Shown here: positions 7,701 through 12,903 of the stretch, one piece after another
Layout of the letters: every line of letters starts with the position of its first letter
How positions within the stretch are numbered: position 1 is the first letter of the stretch
NCBI GenBank assembly: GCA_029863035.1
Contig: JAOTWH010000049.1
Location: 1-12,903 of the forward strand
DNA: 12,903 bases
From: Acidimicrobiia bacterium
Lineage (GTDB): Bacteria > Actinomycetota > Acidimicrobiia > UBA5794 > JAOTWH01
Direction of reading: 5' to 3'
Notes under the pieces: generated by a model
What the model was told of the DNA's origin: nothing
What the model saw: only the letters and a program-made list of their open reading frames with translations
Database searches by the model: none
Position numbers and translations under genes: made by a program

Positions 7701-10700
7701 GGCCAACTTCGCGGCCGACGCTGATGTCATCGAGTTCAACATGCCGGCCTCGGAATCCGGCCATCTCGGCGGCGTCTGGACGATCACGGTGGCTGGTTCG
7801 GGTCTGCCGGCCATTGCCTTCCCGACCACCATCGACGCCACCACCCAGGCCGGCTATTCGGCCAACACGATCGCCGCTCCGGGCGCCCTCGACGGCGCTC
7901 AGGCTGTGGTCATCGACGGCGGCGGAATCACTGCCGACGGTCTGACGATCTCCGGTGACGACGTATCGATTGCCGGCCTAACCGTCAATGGCTTCGACGG
8001 ACGCGGCATGCTGATCACCGGTGCTCGCGCCGCCGTCACCGGGGTATACGTCGGAACCGATGACCTCGGGACAACGGCCCAGGCAAACACCGGCCATGGC
8101 ATCCAGATCAGCGGCGTCGATGCCACCATCGGCGGCCCGGCGGCCGCTGATCGCGTCCTGGTTTCGGGTAACGGCGAACAAGGCATCGAGGTCGCTGCTG
8201 CCGACGCCACGATCCGCGGCGCCATCATCGGGCTCGACGCCACCACGGCGACGGACATCCCCAACGGCCGCAACGGCATTCGCCTCAATGGAACCACCGG
8301 CGCCACCATCGGCTCTCCCGGAGCCGGCAACGTCGTCTCTGGCAACAACCTGGCGGCCGGCACTGCAGATGGCATCTACATCAACGGTGGCTCCGGTCAC
8401 ACCATTCAGTCCAACCTCATCGGCACCAACAGCGTCGGAGCGACTCTCGGCAACTACAGCGCCGGCATCGCGGTCGCTTCGGCCAGCGGGGTGCGGATCG
8501 GCGGCGCCGCCGGGGGAGAGGGGAACGTCATCTCGGGTAACGGGGGCAACGGTGTCACGCTGACCGGTGCCGGTGCAACCGGCAACTTCGTCGAGGGCAA
8601 CTACATCGGCACCAACCCAGCCGGCAACGGGCCGGTCCCCAACAGCACCGGCGTCGCCGTCCTCGGTGACGCCAACGCCAACATCATCGGCGGCTCGGTG
8701 TCGGGTGCGGGCAACGTCATCTCTGGCAACACGACCGACGGCGTGCGCGTCACCGGGGCGGGCGCGGTCGGCAACAAGATCCTCGGCAACTTCATCGGGA
8801 CCGACTTCACCGGAACGGTTGACCTCGGCAACAACCAGAGCGGCGTTGAGATCAGCGGCGCCACCGGCACCATCGTCGGCGACACCGGAGTGGACGAGGG
8901 CAACGTCATCTCCGGCAACAACATCAGTGGCGTTGCCATCATCAGTGGAGCCACCGGGACGCTGGTTCACAACAACATCGTCGGCCTCGATGTCTTCGCC
9001 GGGACCGATCTTGGTAACACCTTCATGGGTGTGGCCATCACCAACGCATCTACCGGCAACTACGTCGGGGGCGCTATGGCCGACGAGGGCAACGTCATCT
9101 CCGGCAACAACACCGACGGGGTCTACCTGGCGGACGCCGGGACCGACGGCAACTTCGTATATGGCAACCTCATCGGCACCGACGCTGCCGGGGTTGTCGA
9201 CCTCGGCAACAACGACGATGGCGTCGACATCCAGAACGGCGCCTCCAACAACTTCGTCGGAGGCGACACGGCACTCAAGCGCAACGTCATCTCGGGCAAC
9301 AACAGTGACGGCGTCTCGGTGAACGGCGGCAGCTCTACCGGGAACACCATCATGGGCAACCGCATCGGCACCAATGCTCCGGGAACGGGTCCGATCCCCA
9401 ACGGCGACGACGGTATCGACCTCCAGGCCGCCAGCGGCACCTTCATCGGTGGCATCAACCCCAACGAGGGCAACCTGATCTCGGGCAACACCAGCGCCGG
9501 AATTCACATCTCGGTCGCCGCTTCCCTGCTCAACACCATCTACGGAAACCTGATCGGCACCGACGTCGCCGGTACCGGACCGATCCCCAACAACTTCGGG
9601 GTTCGTATCAGCACCAACGCCTGGATTAGCGCCATCGGTGGCACCACGGCTAGTCACAAGAACGTCATCGCCTTCAACACCCAAGAGGGCATCGTGATCG
9701 AGTCGGCGACTGCGTACGACTTCCAGATCATCGGCAACTCCATCCATGGCAACGGAGCCCTGGGCATCGACCTTGACAATGACGGGGTCACCCCGAACAA
9801 CCCTGCAGATTCGGGAGCCAACGAACTACTCAACTATCCCGAGATCACCGCGGCCACCGAGGCTGGCGGCACGGTTGACGTCGACTTCGATCTGGAGGTT
9901 CCCGACGCCCCCAACGGCTGGTATCGAATCGAGTTCTTCTCCAACAGCGCTGCCGATGGCCTCGGCTTCGGCGAGGGCGAGACCTTGGTGAGCACGGTCG
10001 ACGTCGATCACACGGCCGGTCCAGGCTCACTGCCGTTCTCCCACTCCTTCGCTGGCTCTGCGGGCGACATCGTCACCGCCACCGCAACCGAGTGCACCGA
10101 CGGAGCCACCTGTTCCACGTTCGGCTCGACTTCGGAGTTCTCGGCTGCGGTCACGGTCGAGTTTGCGATACCTGCGTCAGCGGGAGACATCATCATCAAC
10201 GAGTTCCTGTACGAACAGACGACTGGCGGCGGCAACAACGATGAGTTCGTCGAGTTCTTCAATGCCTCAGCAGGAGTAGTGGACATCAGCGGCTGGCGAT
10301 TCCACAGCGCCGACCTCGACCCGGACTACACGTTCCCCGGCAGCACGACTCTCAACCCTGGTGAATACGCAGTTGTCTGGATCGGCGATAACACCGCCAT
10401 CACACAAGCCCCAGGAGCTGCCTTCCAGGATTGGATGGGGCTCAAAGGGAAGATCACCAACAGCGGCGATCAGATATACCTCTTGGACTCAGGCGACGGG
10501 CTTATCGACTACGTCGCTTTCGGCGGAGGCGACGGAGGTCCCGTGCCTCCCGTATCGGAATGGGACGCCACCTACCAAGCGTCCCTCGCTGGTGCCGCCA
10601 CCGCGCAGTCCATCAGCCTGACCCCGAATGGGGTCAACGGCAATGACAGCGCCTGCTGGGAGATCACAACAAGCACCGACGCCAGCGGCCGCTGTGTCGG

Positions 10701-12903
10701 GTACCAACCGACCGTAGACAATCCCGGCGCTGGCATCTGGAGCGCCGGCGACAGCAACAACAACGTCGGTGGAAACAGTGCTCCCACCGATATCGCCCTC
10801 GCTCCATCGACCGTCGCCGAGAACGTACCGATCGGCACAGTGGTCGGTACATTCTCCACCACCGACCCCGATGGTGGCGACACCCACACCTACGCCCTGG
10901 TGGCAGGCCTTGGCGACGGGGATAACGGTCTCTTCACCATCGTCGGCAGCCAACTGCGGACTGCGGTTTCGCTGGACTTCGAAACCCTTGGGTCCTCACT
11001 GGCCATCAGGATCGAGACCACCGACTCGGGCACCGGCAACCTCACCTACGAAGAGGCGATGTCGGTAACACTGACTGACGTCAACGACGACCCGGTACTG
11101 GGCGCCATTGGCAACCAGGGCGGCCCCGAGGGCTCTCCTATGGGCTTCGATGCTTCTGCCACCGACCCCGACGTGCCGGCCCAGACACTGGTCTTCAGCC
11201 TCGACACCACAACCCCAGGCCACACCCTGCCCGCGGTCTACGCCTGGAACGCCAACACCGGGGTCTTCTCTTGGACGCCCAGCGAGTCAGAAGGTGGCAC
11301 CGCTCACACCTTCATGGTGGTGGTTACAGACAACGGGGCTCCGGTCGCTACCGACACCGAGATCATCACCCTGACCGCCAACGAGACCAACGACCCACCG
11401 GTGATCACCAACCCCGGCCCGCAGTCCGATAGCGAGGGCGATGTGGTTTCCCTTCCCATCGTTGCTACGGATCCCGATCTGCCGTCACAGACGCTGACAT
11501 ATCGGGCCACTGGCTTGCCCTTCGGCTTGGCGATTGACCCAGGCACAGGAGCCATCTCTGGCACCATCGCTTCGTGGGCCGCTGGCGGGAGTCCCTTCAC
11601 CGTCGAGATCACCGTGGATGACGGGGCCACGGGTACTGATGTTGAGTCCTTCCCGTGGACGGTGGCTCCTGTGAACGACGCTGTAACGGCCAACGACGAT
11701 GGTCCCTTCTTGGTGGCCGAAGACGGCACGCTGATCGTCGGCCCCTCTGAGATGGAGTTCACCCTTGCGTTCGGCAGCGCCGGATCGGGACCGGGGCAGT
11801 TCGCCGGCAATAGGGGTGTCACCATCGCGGCCGACGGCTCGGTCTACGTCGTCGACACGGGCAATAACCGGGTCCAGAAGTTCGATGCCTCCGGGACATA
11901 TCTGCTCGAGTGGGGCACGACTGGAACCGGTCCGGGCCAGTTCGACACGCCGATGGACGTGGCGGAGGCACACGACGGCTCGATCTACGTATCCGACCTC
12001 TTCAACCACCGAATCCAGGTGTTCGATTCGGTCGGCACCTACCTCTTCGAGTTCGGCACGGCCGGCCCAGGCCCCGGTCAGTTCAACAGCCCGCGCGGGT
12101 TAGACTTCGGCCCCGGTGGCCTTCTCCACGTGGCCGATACCTACAACCATCGGGTTCAGGTATTCCACCCGGACGGAACCTTCGTGCGCCAATGGGGCAG
12201 CTTCGGGACCGGCTCCGGGCAGTTCAACGCACCTCGTGATTTGGCTGTCGATGCCTACGGCGATGTGTACGTCGCCGACTCCTTCAACGACAGAATGCAG
12301 AAGTTCGACAGCTCGGGGGCCTACCTGCTGGAGTGGGGGACTCCAGGTACGGGCGCAGGCGAGTTCGACTTCCCACGATCGGTTGACATCGACATCTTCG
12401 GTCAGGTTTTCATCGCCGACTCTTTCAACGATCGAGTGCAGGTCTTTGACGCCACGGGTGGGTACAGCGCCAGCTACGGCACGTTCGGCACCGGCCCTGG
12501 AGAGTTCGACAGCTCCTATGGCATTGCCTTTGCGGCCAACGGCGATCTCTATGTTGGGGACATCGGTAACAGCCGGATACAGCGCCTGGACCTCACCGGC
12601 GCCGTCTCTAATGACGTCGACCTCGATGTTCCCAACGAGGTGCTGACCGTTTCTCTCGATACCGATGTCAGCTTCGGAGTGCTGGCGCTCGCCGCGGATG
12701 GTTCGTTCACCTACTCGCCCGATCCCGACTACTTCGGTCCCGACTCCTTTGTGTATCAGCTGTGCGATGACAGCGCATCGTGCGATACAGCGACCGTCTC
12801 CATCACCGTGACCAACGAGAACGACCCACCCACCGCCATCTCCATCGACTCGACCGCAATCGCCGAGAACCAGCCGGTGCCCACCACGGTTGGCACCTTC
12901 AGC
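4651..12903 (+). CDS. Giant modular secreted/surface protein, adhesin-like (3' end beyond window)
   Basis: One frame runs without a stop from ATG 4651 to the last base: 2,751 codons, with the C-terminus missing. Domain order by residue: signal peptide 1-36; secreted-protein domain ~40-236; module A 243-970 and module B 978-1836, each a CSLREA-like leader, a right-handed beta-helix and a closing beta domain; lamin-tail-like domain ~1845-2025; cadherin-like repeat 2044-2149; two Ig-like He_PIG/CADG-type domains ~2150-2343; a tandem-95-type domain ~2340-2726 interrupted by six NHL blades; and the start of another cadherin-like repeat at the edge. The protein is rich in Gly, Asn, Asp and Thr and very poor in Lys, as expected for an extracellular beta-rich, probably calcium-binding protein. 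Adhesion or matrix binding is inferred; no catalytic residues were recognised. The anchor (LPXTG, sorting or secretion domain) would lie downstream. It follows a two-component system, but no regulatory link is visible. Confidence 0.95.
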   Translation, partial: MSAANITPLRRLAHLAAAFVVALSAVTLVGQGRASAAAPAFRSATTASGGGTGFTVSPPAGVVAGDVLIAAISFRSPGAGLAVTTLPDDWVPIREDIGPLEIWQGLFYKVATAAEPASYTWVFNQSSDKAGAVAAYSGVDTATPVNADGGQYNSGNTPTAPSITTTVNDTTLVAVFSVHNGTSLTPPTGMTERWDRAATTSSEGSDEAFTGVGITGDRTSLQSEGKTVGQLIALTPNTDPTLVVNSTRDLVDPTPADGICDTGFTNSGGVDAECTLRAAIQTANAAPGPDTINFSMPVTELGHLGGVWTVTPTGSALPPLSTTITIDGTTQTGWATTPVVAVDGNSIAGTDGFSITGDNVEIRSLAIGRFDLNAIYVAASAAGTLIAGNHLGTDASGLLDWGNFRGIDLSSGSGPTTVGGTEVEDRNVISGNNDDGVVIWQSNGNRIIGNFFGTDVTGNAPLPNDADGIALGGTSSSNIIGEPGSGNVLSGNVNDGLELDNNLTLNVIQANIIGLGVDGDTLVPNLRHGVVLYDGVNNTALGGSNPGDGNIISGNGVSGVVVDGNGGAGTTANLIRGNYIGTNSAGTLDRPNGSHGVHLFDGANTNTVGGIGIDDGNVISGNGLNGVYIEDAGTDSNKVEGNLIGTNALGTAAVANGRAAVYIRGGAALTKVGSAVPGARNVLSGNVTDGVYLQDPGTDGTVIAGNFIGTNAAGDAPIPNGDRGVQIESGATNTTVGGLAVGAGNVISGNTGDGVIIADWLGLGTTGTIVQGNFIGVAADGTSPLGNGAVGVHIDPVSTNTIGGSAPTAGNVIAYNAFDGITLEVATGTENSILRNSIYANGAHGIDIENNGVTENDPGDGDGGANLKLNFPDITSASEIGGTITVDFDLDVDPAGNYRVEFFTNPSGADGSGNGEGEVFASSVVVPHLGLGVQPYSHSFAGSAGDVLTATATRDFGGTYGNTSEFSDAFTAVLGAYVVNSTRDLVDPTPGDGVCDTGFTNSTGIDTECTLRAAIQSANFAADADVIEFNMPASESGHLGGVWTITVAGSGLPAIAFPTTIDATTQAGYSANTIAAPGALDGAQAVVIDGGGITADGLTISGDDVSIAGLTVNGFDGRGMLITGARAAVTGVYVGTDDLGTTAQANTGHGIQISGVDATIGGPAAADRVLVSGNGEQGIEVAAADATIRGAIIGLDATTATDIPNGRNGIRLNGTTGATIGSPGAGNVVSGNNLAAGTADGIYINGGSGHTIQSNLIGTNSVGATLGNYSAGIAVASASGVRIGGAAGGEGNVISGNGGNGVTLTGAGATGNFVEGNYIGTNPAGNGPVPNSTGVAVLGDANANIIGGSVSGAGNVISGNTTDGVRVTGAGAVGNKILGNFIGTDFTGTVDLGNNQSGVEISGATGTIVGDTGVDEGNVISGNNISGVAIISGATGTLVHNNIVGLDVFAGTDLGNTFMGVAITNASTGNYVGGAMADEGNVISGNNTDGVYLADAGTDGNFVYGNLIGTDAAGVVDLGNNDDGVDIQNGASNNFVGGDTALKRNVISGNNSDGVSVNGGSSTGNTIMGNRIGTNAPGTGPIPNGDDGIDLQAASGTFIGGINPNEGNLISGNTSAGIHISVAASLLNTIYGNLIGTDVAGTGPIPNNFGVRISTNAWISAIGGTTASHKNVIAFNTQEGIVIESATAYDFQIIGNSIHGNGALGIDLDNDGVTPNNPADSGANELLNYPEITAATEAGGTVDVDFDLEVPDAPNGWYRIEFFSNSAADGLGFGEGETLVSTVDVDHTAGPGSLPFSHSFAGSAGDIVTATATECTDGATCSTFGSTSEFSAAVTVEFAIPASAGDIIINEFLYEQTTGGGNNDEFVEFFNASAGVVDISGWRFHSADLDPDYTFPGSTTLNPGEYAVVWIGDNTAITQAPGAAFQDWMGLKGKITNSGDQIYLLDSGDGLIDYVAFGGGDGGPVPPVSEWDATYQASLAGAATAQSISLTPNGVNGNDSACWEITTSTDASGRCVGYQPTVDNPGAGIWSAGDSNNNVGGNSAPTDIALAPSTVAENVPIGTVVGTFSTTDPDGGDTHTYALVAGLGDGDNGLFTIVGSQLRTAVSLDFETLGSSLAIRIETTDSGTGNLTYEEAMSVTLTDVNDDPVLGAIGNQGGPEGSPMGFDASATDPDVPAQTLVFSLDTTTPGHTLPAVYAWNANTGVFSWTPSESEGGTAHTFMVVVTDNGAPVATDTEIITLTANETNDPPVITNPGPQSDSEGDVVSLPIVATDPDLPSQTLTYRATGLPFGLAIDPGTGAISGTIASWAAGGSPFTVEITVDDGATGTDVESFPWTVAPVNDAVTANDDGPFLVAEDGTLIVGPSEMEFTLAFGSAGSGPGQFAGNRGVTIAADGSVYVVDTGNNRVQKFDASGTYLLEWGTTGTGPGQFDTPMDVAEAHDGSIYVSDLFNHRIQVFDSVGTYLFEFGTAGPGPGQFNSPRGLDFGPGGLLHVADTYNHRVQVFHPDGTFVRQWGSFGTGSGQFNAPRDLAVDAYGDVYVADSFNDRMQKFDSSGAYLLEWGTPGTGAGEFDFPRSVDIDIFGQVFIADSFNDRVQVFDATGGYSASYGTFGTGPGEFDSSYGIAFAANGDLYVGDIGNSRIQRLDLTGAVSNDVDLDVPNEVLTVSLDTDVSFGVLALAADGSFTYSPDPDYFGPDSFVYQLCDDSASCDTATVSITVTNENDPPTAISIDSTAIAENQPVPTTVGTFS
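4768..5358 (+). other. N-terminal domain of a type found in secreted bacterial proteins
   Basis: Residues ~40-236 contain GDVLIAAISFR, LPDDWVPI, FYKVATAAEPASYTW, AAYSGVDTATPVNA, PSITTTVNDTTLVAVF and PTGMTERWD, ending in GQLIALTP. I recall the same order of motifs in many uncharacterised extracellular bacterial proteins, usually ahead of adhesive repeats. I do not know an established family name. The alternating hydrophobic pattern suggests a beta-sandwich, perhaps ligand-binding. Confidence 0.55.
5929..7098 (+). repeat. Right-handed beta-helix repeats, array A (7 units)
   Basis: A (G/R)NV(I/L)SGN-type motif recurs at 5929, 6109, 6298, 6499, 6691, 6883 and 7081, spaced 60 to 67 codons. Each unit also has a G(N/Q)xIGT-type turn and, commonly, a PN..G(I/V) turn followed by a (V/I)GG turn. 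That is about three coils of ~21 residues per unit. This is the pattern of pectate-lyase-like parallel beta-helices. Confidence 0.88.
7183..7560 (+). repeat. Closing beta domain of module A
   Basis: About 126 residues follow the last helix coil: GIDIENNGV, TVDFDLDV, YRVEFFTN, GEGEVFASS, YSHSFAGSAGDVLTATAT and NTSEFSDAF. The order is repeated in module B at 9763-10158. Its fixed place at the end of each helix suggests a C-terminal cap or spacer. Confidence 0.75.
8155..9678 (+). repeat. Right-handed beta-helix repeats, array B (9 units)
   Basis: The NVISGN-type motif recurs at 8155, 8329, 8524, 8713, 8902, 9091, 9283, 9472 and 9661. Spacing is 58, 65, 63, 63, 63, 64, 63 and 63 codons. The regular 189-base period from 8524 onward and the near-identical codons (GGCAACGTCATCTC) point to amplification by unit duplication. 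Confidence 0.9.
9763..10158 (+). repeat. Closing beta domain of module B
   Basis: About 132 residues parallel 7183-7560: GIDLDNDGVTPNNP, TVDVDFDLEV, YRIEFFSN, GEGETLVST, FSHSFAGSAGDIVTATAT and STSEFSAAV. It has an extra short loop with two cysteines (ECTDGATC, 10096 and 10111) that copy A lacks. Confidence 0.75.
10183..10740 (+). other. Lamin-tail-like (LTD) domain
   Basis: Residues ~1845-2025 read GDIIINEFLYEQ, NNDEFVEFFN, VDISGWRFHSADLD, YTFPGSTTLNPGEYAVVW, GDQIYLLDSGDGLIDYVAF and TPNGVNGNDSACWE. This is the usual order of the prokaryotic lamin-tail domain: INE start, E(F/W)VE, D(I/L)SGW, LxPGxYxV, and D(x)VxY near the end. The family is an Ig-like beta fold common in secreted bacterial nucleases and surface proteins. 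No nuclease domain is next to it here. Confidence 0.8.
10780..11097 (+). other. Cadherin-like repeat 1
   Basis: Residues 2044-2149 read APTDIALAPSTVAENVPIGT, VVGTFSTTDPDGGDTHTYAL, LDFETLGS and VTLTDVNDDPV. These are the AEN, DPD, LDFE and DVND calcium-binding signatures of bacterial cadherin repeats. A second repeat of the same type begins at about 12826. Confidence 0.88.
11098..11679 (+). other. Two Ig-like He_PIG/CADG-type domains
   Basis: The first (about 11098-11400) has ATDPDVPAQTLVFSL, NANTGVFSWTPSESEGGT and an NDPPV end. The second (about 11401-11679) has VATDPDLPSQTLTYRATGLP, LAIDPGTGAISGTI and an APVNDA end. The aspartate-rich links between them suggest calcium-stiffened domains in series. 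Confidence 0.75.
11668..12828 (+). other. Tandem-95/cadherin-like domain split by an NHL propeller
   Basis: The first part (11668-11760) reads PVNDAVTANDDGPFLVAEDG then TLIVGPS, the usual first strands of this domain. The second part (12601-12828) resumes with AVSNDVDLDVPNEVLTV, AADGSFTYSPDPDYFGPDSF, VYQLCDDS and ITVTNENDPP, which normally follow directly. The propeller sits where the ordinary domain has only a short loop before its ND.D motif. Confidence 0.72.
11764..12609 (+). repeat. Six NHL repeats (complete beta-propeller)
   Basis: Six blades start at 11764, 11905, 12046, 12187, 12328 and 12469, exactly 141 bases (47 codons) apart with no insertion or deletion. Each follows the pattern (W/F/Y)G..G.G.G(Q/E)F..(P/S).(G/D/S)(V/L/I), then (V/L)(Y/H/F)(V/I).D..N.R.Q.(F/L)D..G. 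Six NHL blades make a closed propeller. Such propellers bind proteins, RNA or glycans; the ligand here is unknown. Confidence 0.9.
12826..12903 (+). other. Start of a further cadherin-like repeat (cut by window end)
   Basis: PPTAISIDSTAIAENQPVPT followed by TVGTFS matches the opening of the repeat at 10780 (APTDIAL, VAEN, VVGTFS). The series of surface domains therefore continues beyond the window. Confidence 0.8.

Larger units (their letters stand above)
7582..10158 (+). repeat. Duplicated module, copy B (leader, beta-helix, closing domain)
   Basis: Residues 978-1836. The leader (7582-7782) aligns without gaps to the copy A leader (5377-5577): by hand count, 51 of 67 residues are identical. 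They include both cysteines (7633 and 7675), CTLRAAIQ and GHLGGVWT. Nine helix units (8155-9678) and the closing domain (9763-10158) follow. Copy B has two more helix units than copy A. Confidence 0.9.

Noticed and set aside
6683..9322. Plus-strand open frames of 119-251 codons in another frame within the giant gene
   Set aside because: They translate to Ser/Thr/Pro/Ala-rich strings that are the +2/+3 reading of Gly-Asn-Ile repeats. The main frame carries all the recognisable domains.
5929..9678. CRISPR-like or satellite repeat array
   Set aside because: The repeated short motif has a ~190-base period, imperfect copies and an intact reading frame. It is explained by beta-helix coils, not by a repeat-spacer array.
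7978..9747. A 589-codon open frame on the minus strand opposite beta-helix array B
   Set aside because: It reads the antisense of the repeated NVISGN codons as recurring V-A-(G/R)-D-D-V, with no other family signature. The opposite strand encodes recognisable domains without interruption. It is open only because the repeats lack antisense stops in that frame.
5377..10158. Pectate lyase or other polysaccharide lyase activity of the beta-helices
   Set aside because: The helix coils are highly repetitive, with no clustered catalytic Asp/Arg/Lys set that I can recognise. A structural or binding role fits better.

Overview
The window is high-G+C bacterial DNA (roughly 60-65 % G+C by eye). It carries two unrelated blocks: a catabolic operon and a two-component system on the left, and the first 8.25 kb of one giant secreted-protein gene on the right. 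The coding style, frequent GTG starts and the secreted-protein architecture would fit an actinobacterium (Acidimicrobiia-like) or a similar environmental high-G+C lineage. That placement is inference; no rRNA, tRNA or other phylogenetic marker is present.

Left, minus strand (about 2427 down to 1): kbl (2-amino-3-ketobutyrate CoA ligase) and tdh (L-threonine 3-dehydrogenase) overlap by an ATGA. They are followed within 30 bases by the N-terminus of a sarcosine/dimethylglycine-dehydrogenase-like FAD enzyme cut by the window edge. Together they suggest conversion of threonine to glycine and acetyl-CoA, linked to methylated-glycine oxidation. The FAD gene has no ATG, GTG or TTG start and lies in the same frame as tdh beyond a single TGA.

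Centre, plus strand (2545-4465): divergent from kbl are a stand-alone CheY-like receiver and a membrane histidine kinase with two transmembrane segments, a helix-rich sensor region, and HisKA and HATPase domains. No output-domain regulator is present.

Right, plus strand (4651 to the window end): one uninterrupted frame of at least 2,751 codons with no stop. Read codon by codon, it encodes, in order: a signal peptide; a domain of about 200 residues seen in other secreted bacterial proteins; two copies of a large module (CSLREA-like leader, right-handed beta-helix with a ~63-residue super-repeat, closing beta domain); a lamin-tail-like domain; a cadherin-like repeat; two Ig-like (He_PIG/CADG-type) domains; and a tandem-95/cadherin-like domain interrupted by a complete six-blade NHL propeller. 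A further cadherin-like repeat begins at the window edge. It is best read as a modular surface protein or adhesin. The nested propeller and the duplicated helix module are the most noteworthy structures in the window. Nothing in the sequence proves that the two-component system controls this gene; the link is adjacency only.
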